Source: Schistosoma haematobium
Lineage: Eukaryota; Platyhelminthes; Trematoda; Strigeidida; Schistosomatidae
NCBI RefSeq assembly: GCF_000699445.3
Contig: NC_067198.1
Coordinates: 40,789,691-40,853,690 of the forward strand
DNA: 64,000 nucleotides
Direction of reading: 5' to 3'
The notes below the pieces were generated by a model. It was not told the DNA's origin and did no database searches. It was given only the letters and a program-made list of their open reading frames with translations. This document shows, piece by piece, positions 45,946 through 59,670 of the stretch (position 1 is the stretch's first letter; each line of letters starts with the position of its first letter). The translations under genes and the position numbers were made by a program.

Positions 45946-46994
45946 AGGTGTACATTAAACTGTTTGTGAACTAACTACATTAAATCAATACTATGTAGTA
46001 AGTAAATTAAACAAGTTTAAAGTCATTATATGAGTATTCCCGTGTAAGTTTTCTTTGTAATTCTTTGTTAATGAAAGTGTATAATTTTGAAGGATAATTT
46101 ATGTATATATTTTGGTTGATGAGTTCTCAATCCATGAAGTCATTAATTATTGACTAGAATCAGGTTGACATATGAAGATTACTTGATTGAGATCAACATC
46201 CATATCGTAATCAGTTATTTAACACGTTAATTGACATGGTTTACAATCGATTTCAATGACACAGATCCGCTTACTTTTTATCCACCCTTAGATCCAGTAT
46301 TTCAAAATTATCTTATATCTTTTTATCACACAAATTCATATTTTCTCGAATTATATCACCTATATCTAAGGGTTTTTTTTACTATTCTGGGACCGTTTTG
46401 TATTGATATGTTATGATAACTTGAACCGATGAGCGTATAAGCTAGTTTCACATCTATAAATAGTAGTTTTCCTTACTCCAACGATCTCTAAATGGAAAGC
46501 AGACTAGTATTATCGGTTGTTAAATAAGTAATCCAATTCGAAGGATATATAAATGTGTAATTGAAGAAGGATTAAAGATATTCAATTAAAACGATCTTCT
46601 TTCGTATATAGTATCATGACTAAGACTGTACAACCATATCTTTAATGACTTAACAAGAAAGTTATGTAACAATTCAAAAGTGAAAGAAATATATGACAAA
46701 ATGATGATAATTTGCAGATTAGAAATAAGAGAGATAATTATCGATTTGACAGATTAGAAAGAAAAACAAGAAGGTGATAATTACAACTGAATGGTAATTA
46801 TGAGAAATTTATAAAAGGATAATCATAATTAATTATTGATTTTTTTTGTTAAAAGAAATATATAAAACAGAGTGGAAACGATATCGATATTAAGGAACAA
46901 TGGAATAGTTTGTATGTAATTCATTTTCATACATAATTCAAGCCCTAGACTGTTAAACAGTTAAAGTCACAATAGTACTTTGGCAGGAAGTGAT
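45946..46994. other. 1 kb AT-rich filler
   Basis: No gene or repeat supported. Confidence 0.5.
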
Positions 46995-47470
46995 GTCAAC
47001 CTCTATCAAAGTGACAATCTTCAATACGAACGTCAACACAGTCAGTTGTATTGTATGGAGCTGAAACTTGCAGAACTACCACAAGCATCATCAAAAAGGT
47101 ACAAGTATTTGTAAACAATTGTCCACGTAAGATACTCAACATGCATTGGTCGGATATCATCGGCAACAGCCTTCTGTGGGAGAGAACACACCAACTTCCA
47201 GTTGAGGATGAAATTAGGAAAAGACGTTGAGTGTGGATAGGACATACATTACAGAAAACATCAAACTGCATCACGAGACAAGCGCTAACATGGAATCATG
47301 AAGGGAAACGGAAAAGAGGAAGGCCAAATAACACATTACGTTGGGAAATAGAAGCAGATATGAAAAGGATGAATAGCAAATGGAAAGAGCTGGGAAGGAG
47401 TGTTTAGGACAGAGTTGGATGTAGAGTGCTGATGGGTGGCCCATGCTCATTGACGAGGAGTAATGCTTAA
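46995..47470 (+). pseudogene. LINE-B (RTE-like) C-terminal remnant
   Basis: Translated pieces: IFNTNVNTV, then after a frame slip [102 protein letters not shown] and DRVGCRVLMGGPCS. Stops after RKRR and near the C-terminus, plus the frame slip, show a dead copy. It is longer and better preserved than the split copy at 20.47 kb and has no nested insertion. Confidence 0.8.
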
Positions 47471-47739
47471 GTTTACATAATACTAAAATAAGCATACGAT
47501 ACTTATCATTGGTTTACCATTCTTCTTTTACCTATCTACTCAAATTCCATACACAACAATGAAAAAAAGTAGACAGAAATCTAGGCAAATTCAAAAAATA
47601 CTAGAAAAACTATAATTCTGAACAAAAAACATGAAGAGGATAATTGCTACAACATAAAATTATTCATAGTCATGAAACAAAACTATGTTTGTATACATAC
47701 TAATTGACCTACTGGATTGTTGCCTTTTATTTGACAGTA
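47471..47739. other. AT-rich filler, nothing recognised
   Basis: No repeat or gene seen. Confidence 0.4.
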
Positions 47740-48210
47740 AAAGGTTGTGTATATTATTAAGTTCTTGATTGAGATCATGAACCGATTCATGTTAGATCAC
47801 CATTGAAAACCTGTAAGCACTAGACGACCATTTCGTCCTATTGTGAGATTCCTCAGCAGTGCGCATTCACTAGTGACTAGCTTTGTGAGGGGGATTCTCG
47901 GAGTTCTAGTGAGAAGCCATGGCCAATGGAGCTAATCCGTATCGGGTAGATACAGATATCTACCTCAGTACAATGCAAAATGGTCGCACAATTTCGCAAA
48001 TTGGTTGGGATTAGACATTAACACCGTTGGGTGGTCTAGACCTTAAGTGTTCGATAGCGAGGCCAAAGCCCCTGGGTTCGATTCCCACTAACGAGGTCGT
48101 GGATGTACACTTCAGAGTAGTCCCACAATAGGACAAAAAGGCCATCCAGTGATTCCAGGTTTTCCAATGGTTGTCTAACATCAATCAGTACATGATCTCA
48201 AACAAAAAAG
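47740..48210 (+). repeat. HHR-SINE subfamily B, fold-back copy with long arm
   Basis: The antisense arm (47741-47867) includes tail and a whole antisense hammerhead region (GACCATTTCGTCCTATTGTG, ATTCCTCAGCAGTGCGCATT). It switches to sense head at CACTAGTGACTAGC. The sense part has a B-box (GGTTCGATTCCC, about 48076-48087), a damaged hammerhead (CAGAGTAG core, GGACAAAA) and the tail. The A-box region is deleted. Confidence 0.82.
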
Positions 48211-49171
48211 CTTTTTATGTTATCTTTAAGAAAATTCAATTAGTAAATTATTAGTCATTATGAAACTGATAACATAACTGAAATAATAATGTAATTTATC
48301 ATTCTGTTATAATAATATATTCATTATATCACTGATGACGTACTGATATAATCAGATATAAGTCAAAAAGTAAATTAATTAACTGCATTAACTGTAGCAT
48401 GTCATTAATTAGTATTACTGATACATATACATATATATACATATATAAGTATAATTTGGTATTCTGTTCCTGTTATTCAGTACATAGAAAACAACAACTA
48501 CTGTTGTTTTACATCAAAACAGATATACAATCTGAGCTAATTAATCATAGTAATAATAATAATAATAATAATAATGACTAGAACTAATGATAAATTAAAT
48601 CACTTGGATGATAAGCCTTTAAAAAAAGAAGAAGAGCCTAGAATTTGTTTTCAGACGCCTTAAATTGAATGAAATCAGTAATCTTAACTAGTAGAACTTT
48701 ATTCTAAACAAATGTAATGGGAAAATTTCCAAGATATTGATTATCAAATAATGATTCTATTCCCTTTTTGAACAAATGAAAAGGTCATTAATAATTAATA
48801 GGAAAAGAAATTAAAGAAGTAAACATATCAACACACATTCATCAGATAATAATAATAATAATAAGACTGAATGAAGGAAAATATCAGACTGTATTAATTT
48901 TGACATTGTGTTGATTTAATTTACTATGTTATAGAGTTCATACGATATGCCAAGTATATCTATAGAAGACCTCGAATTTTCTTGTATGTATACCGAATCA
49001 ATCATGATTGACATTAATGTTAACTAAAATGGTATATATATATACATCTACATACATAACTTGATAATGGTTTCAACTTGTCTTATTTATTAAAGAAAAG
49101 ATTGATAAATGAAATATGAATGTTTTCATTTTGACCATTTCTATAATTAAATAATGATAAAGGGAATCAAC
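48211..49171. other. AT-rich filler with (ATA)n tracts
   Basis: (ATA)n at 48548-48577 and a shorter one near 48847-48865. No gene supported. Confidence 0.5.
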
Positions 49172-49480
49172 AGTAAACCTGACCAGTGAAGTTCAACCAG
49201 GTTTGTTATGAGATAGTAACTCACTGAAGACAATGGTGGATATGTCGCTCAATTTGGTGGATTAGTTGAAGTTAGACATTAACACTGTTGGATGTCGGGT
49301 CAGTGGTCTCGCGTGCGAAAGCAGTAGGTCCTGGGTTCGAATCTCGCAGGGGGCGAGGTCGTGGATGCGCACTTCTGAGGAGTCTCACAATGGGACGAAA
49401 CGGACGTCCAGTGCTTCCAGGTTTTCCATGGTGGTCTCGTTTCAATTGACTCATGATCTTAACCATTGAAAGTAAACCTG
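49172..49480 (+). repeat. HHR-SINE subfamily A, 5'-truncated copy with 10-bp TSD
   Basis: The insert 49182-49470 (289 bp) lies between AGTAAACCTG at 49172-49181 and 49471-49480. It begins inside the head (ACCAGTGAAGTTCAACCAGG), has a B-box GGTTCGAATCT (49334-49344), a hammerhead (49369-49414), and ends at AACCATTGAA. Simple 5' truncation plus TSD shows that this family moves by reverse transcription and that the 3' end of the mobile unit can be the ACTATTAAA region. Confidence 0.88.
49369..49414 (+). ncRNA. Hammerhead ribozyme, type I, core intact
   Basis: Stem I GCACTT (49369-49374) with CAGTGC (49409-49414), one mismatch next to the core; CTGAGGA (49375-49381); stem II GTCT/GGAC fully paired with one wobble; GAAA (49397-49400); GTC ending at 49408. 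Stem III is short (ACG/CGT). Expected to be cleavage-competent or nearly so. Confidence 0.72.
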
Positions 49481-49956
49481 TATGTTGAAATATTTCATTA
49501 TATAATTTATATGAACTTTGAACAAAGCAGTGATTATGAGAAATCTTTTTTCAATTTATTGTTGTTTTCTTGAAGGATCTGTAGAAATGATTTTAATTCG
49601 ACTGGCTAGTAGATGAAAATCTGGAGATCAGTGAACCATGGTATCGTCTAACACTGAAGTTTGGATCAAGTAACTTCAAGTTTCACTGTGTTTATGTTAC
49701 GAATGATCAGATTAGCCAAAATTCAGTGGTCAGAATTTTCAATCCAAAATATTTGTTACATACTGCGACTAACCAATACTGTCTTACTACAGGCATTGTC
49801 AAAGTTTATGAATCAAACTTTTTAGATAGAATATTTGGAATCCACTTAAAAGTTAATGACTAATGAACAAATGACTATAGATTATCTGTGTGATTTATGG
49901 AGATTATATCAATTTGAAGGAAGTTTTCATCACAAACTAGACTCATTTTTTTAGTT
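49481..49956. other. AT-rich filler, nothing recognised
   Basis: No repeat or gene seen. Confidence 0.45.
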
Positions 49957-50312
49957 TTTGTAGACACTATAGTAATTTCATAGTCGATATCATGAGTAAA
50001 TTGAATCTAGACACAACAATGGAAAAGCTGGAAGCGTTATTGTGAGATAGTAACTCATTGAAGACAATGTTGAACCTGTGGCTCAATTTCGTGTATTGGT
50101 TGATGTTAGACATTAACACCATTGGATGTCAACCAGTTCAGTGAACAAGAGATTAAGCGTTCGCGTGCAAGACCGATGTATCCTGCCATGCGGGATATTG
50201 GATCCACACTGCTTAAGAGTCACACAATAGGACGAAACGGCCATCCAAAGCTTCCAGGTTTTCCATAGTGATCTAGCTTCACTTGACTCATTATCTCAAC
50301 TATTGAAATTAC
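49957..50312 (+). repeat. HHR-SINE subfamily A, fold-back copy, degraded
   Basis: Antisense tail (TTGTAGACACTATAGTAATTTC to GAAGCG, about 50037), then sense head (GTGAGATAGTAACTCATTG), tRNA-like region (CCAGTTCAGTGAACAAG) with the B-box deleted, hammerhead relic (TTAAGAG core, GACGAAACGGCC) and tail ending ACTATTGAAATTAC. Confidence 0.75.
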
Positions 50313-50330
50313 ATTTGAAATTGTCTAATT

Positions 50331-50806
50331 ATTTATTATTATTATTTTAATACATAGATATTGGTACAAGGAGGCACCAAATATATATGCGCCACACAAA
50401 TCTCATTCGATATGTGTGAGGACTGTGATACTACCCGGGTGCTCAAACCGAAGTAGGTGGTTTTCTCAGGGAGCCACTCCCCGAGCCTTCGACCTGAAGG
50501 TCTGATCCACAAGGCAGTGGAGCATCGTAAGGAGATGCAGTCCCATGGAAGCCGGTGACCAACAATTGGTTCATACGCCATTTGTTCCCGCAGGATACTG
50601 GATCTCGTATGCACCATTGGTTTGGAATCCGGTTAAAGTGCCGGACATTCGCTTTTCGTCCTCTCATTTTCGTAAACAACACCCCCGCCACGAGAAGGCA
50701 GTGAGTAGGACTTCCCTGTCAGAGGCTATATACGTATGGCCATGTAAGGGCATTTCGAGAGGGAGAGCGGACTCTCTCGACTCTCGGCCGTACCAGGGCA
50801 TTTGGT
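50331..50806 (-). repeat. R500 repeat, short-form subfamily, young
   Basis: Tail at left (ATTTATTATTATTATTTTAATACAT), head at right. Lacks the central ~44 bp (TTTGGAATCCGGTTAAAGTG at about 50620-50640). It is nearly identical to the copy at 59058-59524 across most of its length, sharing the private variant TTCTCAGGGAGCCACTCCCC. Probably the most recent R500 lineage here. Frames of 82-91 codons are repeat translations. Confidence 0.88.
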
Positions 50807-52710
<1,904 letters not shown>

Positions 52711-52806
52711 ATTACTTACGCCTGTTACTCTTCGTGGAGGAGGATAGTCCACCCATCAGCAATCTAGATCCAACCGTGTCCTGGACACTCTTTTCCAACT
52801 CTAACA
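52711..52806 (-). mobile_element. LINE-B 3'-end fragment
   Basis: Minus strand reads GTTGGAAAAGAGTGTCCAGG, ACACGGTTGGATCTAG, ATGGGTGGAC and AGTAACAGGCGTAAG: the last codons (LEKSVQD.VG, LLMGGLSSSTKSNRR) and the start of the GTAA tail of LINE-B. About 95 bp, heavily 5' truncated. Confidence 0.7.
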
Positions 52807-53276
52807 GAAAATATAAGATGGCTAACCACTATCATAGTTTAAAACATATCACTGTGATAAACAAAAGTCAGTCAAATCAATGTCTAACCGAAGGTTTATA
52901 ACAAGTTCATAGTGCCGTTTATTGAAATATAAATAAAATCAGTGACCCTTATGTAAGTTCAAGTTTCTTAAAACATATAATATCCTAACTAATTGTTACA
53001 TCTAACTACTATCATCATAATATTAGGAAATATACCACTTGACCTTTATAATCAAATAATCTGAGACATCTAAGTGTTATGTAATCATGACACAGTGTGG
53101 CAGAAGAATATAATATTTATAAAGAAGGGGTTGGATTATCGATTTTTTTCTTCCTTAAATCAATTTGTCCACATATTAGAATGATAATTAAATTAAAACT
53201 AATCATTAATCCTATGGATAAAGAAATATAGAAGGGACACTGGTAAGCATAGCCTCATTTTAAACATATCATTACA
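52807..53276. other. AT-rich filler, nothing recognised
   Basis: No repeat or gene seen. Confidence 0.45.
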
Positions 53277-53390
53277 GTTTAATAGCTGAATTCATGAGTC
53301 AAATGAAGCTAGCCCATCATCATGGGAAGCTTGGAAGTATTGAATGGCCATTTTATCCTTATAATAGACTCCTCAACAATACCCATGATT
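53277..53390 (-). repeat. HHR-SINE subfamily A, 3' fragment, old
   Basis: Antisense tail (AATTCATGAGTCAAATGAAGC) and antisense hammerhead relic (ATAGACTCCTCAACAATACCC). Truncated before the tRNA-like part. Confidence 0.65.
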
Positions 53391-53993
53391 ATATAATTAC
53401 AAGTTAATCTTAACTATATCCAATCATATGTGTCGTATTCCTCCTAACATTATTACTTTCAATTTCATTACGAACAATCAATATCGACTTAATTGTATGG
53501 ATTAGAGATGAGAATTCGTTTTATTCTGTGACTCATGTTTGAATCTCAAAGAAGCATAGATTCGGTACAACTTGATGACTAAAGCCAACCAATACGAAAC
53601 TTATATAGAGAGTTTCTTTCGGGCTGATTTCAACTAAATAACATCTAGCAGACAGGGTTTTTTTAAAGTGAACTGTTTCACATACTGATGTATTATCGTC
53701 ATACTTTCAGTGTTAAAACTATAAATTATTTCATCTATAAGCGAGGTATTATTTGGATTCGATTATCTCTAGGTTCTTGGCTATGAGTAATTTAGTCTAA
53801 CCCACTGACTGAGCCAAGTAGAAAACTATATACAGATTCGCAAATTGAGGCAAGTCGACGTTGTTTTAAGGAATTTTCCAGTGTCGAAAAAATTGCTGTT
53901 TCTAATCGAAATTTACATATTCACTACTCAATGTCAGTAACATTACAACGTGATCAACTAACATATACATAATCAATAAGTGGTTTTCCATTG
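53391..53993. other. AT-rich filler, nothing recognised
   Basis: No repeat or gene seen. Confidence 0.45.
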
Positions 53994-54298
53994 AATATTA
54001 GGCGAGACTATAATTTATAGACGAACCGATCAGATTTAGGATAACAGATCTTGGATTTTGGCACGAAATTCATTCATCTATTTGGCCAAATAACATCTTG
54101 ACATTTTAGCTGATGTCAGTTCATGATGAAAACCATAAATCTAAATCCTAACCCTTACCCATCAACTGTGAACCATTATCATTATTCTTTAAACTGCTTT
54201 ATAACCTTCATTTAGCCCTATTATGTAAGTAGACCCTCTCAATATCATTTTGGCGTTGCTCAAAGGTCGTCCATAAATCATAGTCTCACCGAATATTA
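53994..54298. mobile_element. MITE candidate with TIRs and 7-bp TSD
   Basis: Left end GGCGAGACTATAATTTATAG and right end (reverse complement GGTGAGACTATGATTTATGG) form terminal inverted repeats matching at about 21 of 24 positions. AATATTA flanks both sides (53994-54000 and 54292-54298). The 291-bp interior has no coding potential. A second, internally deleted copy at 63342-63410 shares the right arm. Superfamily unknown. Confidence 0.55.
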
Positions 54299-54543
54299 TT
54301 ATCCAATATAAGATAATAGGTCGAGTTTCTGTCAACAATCAACTTGCATTATTATTACTCAAGGTTTGAGTCATCATGTTAGTGATAATCACAACTAGAT
54401 CATTGTACATTGAAATACATAATACTGGGAAAGAATCTCAATATGAATATAAACAATGAAATGTAACTACATCTAGCTGACAAGTTATAATTAAGACAAA
54501 ACAAGCACTTTGTTTTCCATTGTTAATCACAATCTACATACTC

Positions 54544-55016
54544 TAAATAAGTAGCCCCCAAATGTCTTGGTACGGCCGAGAGTGGAGAAAGTCCGCTCTT
54601 CCTCTCCGAATGCTCCCATATGGCCACGTGCATACAACCACTGACAGGGAAGTCTTACACACTATCTTCTCGCGGCAGTAGTGTTGTTTAGCAAATTCAG
54701 GGGATAAAAAGCAAATGTCTGGTAATTTAACCGGCTTTGTGGACATGGAGAATCCATCTGGGGGAGTTGAAAAAACCTGATTGAAAACCAATGGTGTACA
54801 TGGGCTACAGGAAGGAACAAATGGTGTATAAACCTATTGTTGGTGACCGGCTATCATAGGACCGCATCTCCTTACGTTGCCTTATGAATCAGACCTTTAG
54901 GTCAAAGGCTCTGAGTGTGGCCCTCACAGAAAATCACCTTTAGTTTGGGCACCCGGACAGTATCTCAGCCTGTCTATTTGGTGCCTCCTTTTATATATAA
55001 ATAACTTTAAATAAGT
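54544..55016 (+). repeat. R500 repeat, long form, with 9-bp TSD
   Basis: The insert 54553-55007 lies between TAAATAAGT at 54544-54552 and 55008-55016. Head AGCCCCCAAATGTCTTGG; tail GTGCCTCCTTTTATATATAAA. A deletion near the 3' end joins CTCAGCCTGTC to TATTTGGTGCC. Diverged, so older. Confidence 0.82.
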
Positions 55017-56009
55017 TATCTTAGTTCAGTAAATCCATTTCCTTTATCAAATCTGTTTAACAATGATTAAAATCAATAGTCAAGACTACTTATATAAACA
55101 TTTATTTGTTTTCCCCCTACTTTTCTCCCTCCCTCTCTCACTCTCCTCATAAATTTCCTGTTTATATCATTGTTATTGTTTTGTCGTTTCCAGATTCAAG
55201 AAGATGAAATAGTAAGTGAGATAAAAGAGAAGAAACACAAACAAACAATCGAATGTACCGAATGAATATAAAGGAAACTATATTAGATTCATGATATATA
55301 AACATTAATATATAATTTATAGTTTGTTTTTTTTTTTCAAAGAGAAAAGTATATAAATGTCAAATTTTTCAACACAATTTACAAGATAAATAAATATGGT
55401 CAACATGATATACTTAATGGGAGCAAATATATAACCAAATAATATAAGATGAATCATATATATATACAGATATACTTGTCATCCCTATTTCACTTTCCCA
55501 ATAAGTACTTTTCTTTTCATGTTCTATTAATCTTTTATATTAAGAATATGCATACTTACTTACACTTGTACTTCTAACGGTATTTTTGCTCTAGTTGTTG
55601 TTGTTGTTGTTGTTGCGTGAACTAACAAAAGATAACATCTTAGTGGATATCATAAATCGTCAATGTGAAAATGGAAAATACTTTCCCAAAAATAAGGGGT
55701 GGTGGTGGATAAGATAATCTGTGATGATTACTTATTATTCTGTTCCTATTTTTGTTACTTACGTTTTATTCTTGTCCTGTGATTGGTTATTTCACAGTAA
55801 AAAATCACTTAGTCATTAAATATATTCAAACTTGAATCATTTGATGGCATATGCGAATTTTACTTTTCAAATATTAGATTACATAGATGGATAGTATCAT
55901 TAGTTTTTACCAAAACAATATAGCTTATAGTACAGTATATGTATCTCTACTTACTTGCAGAGTTCCACTAATTTTTTTGGTAAAGAAATATGTATTTTCA
56001 TGAATAAAT
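55017..56009. other. 1 kb AT-rich filler
   Basis: Only a (TTG)n tract (55595-55615) and CTC-rich text near 55112-55150. No gene supported. Confidence 0.5.
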
Positions 56010-56561
56010 ATTTATTTTTACGGCCCTCAAATTCCCTGGAACGGCCGAGAGTAGGGAGTTCGCTTCCCCTTCTCCAAATGCTCTCACATGGCCACGCGTA
56101 TATAGCCTCTGACAGGGAAGTCATACTCACTGCCTTCTCGCACCACGAGTGTTGTTTACGAAATTGAGAGGACGAAAAGCGAATGTCCGGTGCTTTAACT
56201 GGGTTGATGGACACGGAGAGCCTACCTAGGGCAGTTGGAAAACCTTGATTCCAAACCATTGATGTACATGGGATCCAGTATCCTGAGGGAACAAATAGCA
56301 TATGAACCAGTCGTTAGTGACCAGCTCTCATGGGACTGAATCTCCTTACGTTGCTCCACTGCCTTGTGGATCAGACCTTCAGGTCGGAGGCTCCTAGTGT
56401 GGCCCCCAAAGAAAACCACCTATTTCGGTTTGGGTGCCCGGGCAGTGTCACAGCCCTCACATAAATCAAATGAGATTTGTGTGGCGCATATATATCTGGT
56501 GCCCCCTCGTATCAATATCTATGTGTTCAAATAATAAATAATAGTAATAGTAATTTATTTT
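56010..56561 (+). repeat. R500 repeat, full length, long form, with 9-bp TSD
   Basis: The insert 56019-56552 lies between ATTTATTTT at 56010-56018 and 56553-56561. Head CGGCCCTCAAATTCCCTGG; tail GTGTTCAAATAATAAATAAT followed by AGTAATAGTA, a simple-repeat 3' end. The 116-codon minus frame is a repeat translation. Confidence 0.85.
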
Positions 56562-56843
56562 CATGAGGTAGTAGAGATCAGTTCAATAACGGTTTCATTA
56601 GATGAGTAGTTAAAAACCAGGGACCAGTACTGGACGTTTGTTTCAGATATATTGTGCACATATACAAAGCTATACTCAATTTTTATCAGGACCTAGTATT
56701 ATAATTCAGTAGTCTTAAATTAGAACGATACAGTTATCTATAAATCTCCTAGTTTTTATTAGTTCATTATGACAGCTGGCAGAAAAGTGGACAAATTTTC
56801 GCAAATCACTTAGTTATCATTATAATAAAATATTACATTTAAA
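56562..56843. other. AT-rich filler, nothing recognised
   Basis: No repeat or gene seen. Confidence 0.4.
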
Positions 56844-57028
56844 TTATGAATCGATGTAAGTTAGACAACTGTTAAAGACCTACAAGCACTGTACGGTTTT
56901 TCTTTCCTAGGATGGGACTCCTCGGAAGTGGATATCCACAGCTCTGCACGCGGTCATCTAATCCAGGACTTTGGTATCTAGTGAGAGCTCTTAACCTTTC
57001 AACCACTAAGTCAGCACCCAACGTTATT
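56844..57028 (-). repeat. HHR-SINE subfamily B, old antisense copy
   Basis: Tail relic (ATGAATCGATGTAAGTTAGAC), antisense hammerhead relic (GGATGGGACTCCTCGGAAG) and tRNA-like region (GAGAGCTCTTAACCTTTCAACCAC). All functional parts are mutated. Confidence 0.6.
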
Positions 57029-57770
57029 ACCCTATTACTTCATCCTAATATTACGATATTAGAATTTATATACATCCAGTTACTAATTACTCGATTATCA
57101 TTTTTAAAGGTGATATTTTAATGAAATTGATTAGCTAATAACTTTCACCACATGTACATATTCATACCGTCGCATATAATTAATATGCAAATGTTATTTA
57201 TTAACTTCGACTTGATTAGAAACCTATAAAGTTTCCAGACATTTGTCCATAATTATGAATTCTGCTGTGCATACCATAGATTGTGTTATAATCCGTCAAA
57301 TTTCAAGGAGGATATAATCGATCAATGTTACTTTCATTAACGCAACCAAAAAAAAAGTTTTTTACTACACTTTTGTACTCATAACAGTGTAGAAATTGGT
57401 GACAGGATAAAAAGAAACCTAATTGACTGCCTATAGGGTTTAATATTATAATGCTATCAGTGACTTGCCAGATGGATATACTTGTATTCGTGTGGATATT
57501 CACATCAGGACTCGAACCTCGAACATTTCATTTTAAAATCTAACACATTGTCTACTCCACTATTGAATGCAAATAGTTATTAACTTTTTTCAACAAGCAT
57601 AATATATATAACATTAAAAGTAAGGGTTTGAATTATCCCATTATTAATAATGAGGACGGAAATTTAATCACTCTTTGTTGGTCTATGTGCATTAAGTACA
57701 GATTCCCTTGATATATATTAAATATTCACAAGGTGACATTTTTCTAGTATAAACTTTACAGCTCTATGAA
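57029..57770. other. AT-rich filler, nothing recognised
   Basis: No repeat or gene seen. Confidence 0.45.
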
Positions 57771-57861
57771 TCCAGTGTTCATCTTGCTGTGCTAATGCGG
57801 TAATGGCAACTTGGATCGATACATATATGTGCCTGATCCTACGTAGTAGCTGACTGACTGA
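57771..57861 (+). mobile_element. LINE-A 3'-end fragment, subfamily II
   Basis: About 90 bp: CCAGTGTTCATCTTGCTGTG, GGATCGATACATATATGTGCC, CTGATCCTACGTAG, tail CTGACTGACTG. Strongly 5' truncated. Confidence 0.75.
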
Positions 57862-59050
57862 AACTTCACAGTATACTCCGAAATCAATCGTTTCATTGTC
57901 TTCAAATGGTTATACATATATTGTTCTCAATCACTATATTCAATCATTCTACTACTTATCTTTTTTTTTCTATCTGTTAAAAGGGCGTCTAATCGTTGCG
58001 TCTTCAAGTATGTTGAAGTGTGTCTGTGTGTATATATATATATATATGTGAATATTCTTGTGTGTAAATCTCATCAATTTAACTACACACAACAACAAAA
58101 AACGCTGAAACAGTGGAACAATTTGATAGATAGATATATACTCATATATCATTACATTTTGAGAAACCACCGAAAAAAAACATAATCACCTCTACACATA
58201 GTCACAATGACTATTGATCTATTGAAATAGACATTTATTGATTATTTGCCGTACTTGCAGAAACAAACAAAAAAGACATTGAAAGAAAAGAGTACTTGAA
58301 GCAAGAGAACAACAGAAAGAAGCCAAATAAATATTTCTTTTTGATTATATTGAATAAATAAATTCATTGTATACATTGTCATATGATGCATGCATATCAA
58401 CTACTACTTATTACACAAGAGATTGAGTAGTATTAGTAGGAGGAGGAGGGAGGAGATAGAGAGAATGATAATTGGCAGAAAAGATATATATACATATAAC
58501 GGAGGTGAATCAAAAAGAATCTATTAAAATTATCTCATGATGACTTGATATTTTAAGAATGAGTTTATTTCAACGAGTTAATTAAACATTTATTATGTGT
58601 ATTCACTCTAATGTCACCAATATAAAAGATTTGTAGTGATGGTAAGAGGTTAATTGTCTATGACAAATATAAAAAGCCTAACCATTATTGATTCACTTTA
58701 GAACAATGAAAGCAAATCAATTGTATGAATGTGATCGTGATGTATATATATATACATACATATGTATAACGTTGGGAAACACTATAAGATTTCAATATAA
58801 TCTGTTCAAGAAACTTTATTTATTGTTCAAAATTCTGGATATATCAGTCTTATTGTTACTTGTAGCAAAAAGGCTTGTTCATATAGTTAAGAATATGAAC
58901 ATGTATAAATTGAGAAACCAGTTTCGTACATCTTAACATGAAACAAGGTGACGAAGGTTGGTGAACTTTTGTAGGTTTTGTTATCAATCACTCAGTCATA
59001 GATAACACAGAATCTAATACATACGTTCATCAGTTCAAGTTATGACAGAT
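57862..59050. other. 1.2 kb AT-rich filler
   Basis: Small TA and GGA tracts (58028-58047; 58436-58455). A LINE-A subfamily I scrap (ACGTTCATCAGTTCAAGTT at about 59022-59040) borders the next R500 copy. No gene supported. Confidence 0.5.
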
Positions 59051-59531
59051 CATTAATTTATTTTATTTTATTTCAACGCACAGATAATGGTACAAAGAAG
59101 CACCAAATATATATGCGCCACACAAATCTCATTCGATATGTGTAAGAGCTGTGATACTACCCGGGTGCCCAAACCGAAACAGGTGGTTTTCTCAGGGAGC
59201 CACTCCCCGAGCCTTCGACCTGAAGGTCTGATCCACAAGGCAGTGGAGCATCGTAAGGAGATGCAGTCCCATGGAAGCCGGTGACCAACAATTGGTTCAT
59301 ACGCCATTTGTTCCCGCAGGATACTGGATCTCATATGCACCATTGGTTTGGAATCCGGTTAAAGTGCCGGACATTCGCTTTTCGTCCTCTCATTTTCGTA
59401 AACAACAGTGATGCCACGAGAAGGCAATGAGTAGGACTTCCCTGTCAGAGGCTATATACGTATGGCCATGTAAGGGCATTTTGAGAGGGAGAGTGGACTC
59501 TCTCCACTCTCGGCCGTACCAGGGCATTAAT
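59051..59531 (-). repeat. R500 repeat, short-form subfamily, with 7-bp TSD
   Basis: The insert 59058-59524 lies between CATTAAT at 59051-59057 and 59525-59531. It lacks the central ~44 bp and is nearly identical to the copy at 50331-50806. The right head is GGAGAGTGGACTCTCTCCAC, then CGGCCGTACCAGGG. Confidence 0.87.
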
Positions 59532-59603
59532 AGTAGAAAAGATTAGTAATAGAAAGGAAAAAAATGTGTGAAATTTCGGGACTGGTGTTCTGACGAGAGA
59601 CAT

Positions 59604-59670
59604 GTCAGTCAGTCACAACGTAGAACTTGGTATGTATGTACATTGGCTCAAGTTACTAAACTCCATTATC
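59604..59670 (-). mobile_element. LINE-A 3'-end fragment, subfamily I
   Basis: GTCAGTCAGTCACAACGTAG and GTACATTGGCTCAAGTTACT match the subfamily I terminus (40-kb and 32.7-kb copies). Only about 65 bp. Confidence 0.6.
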
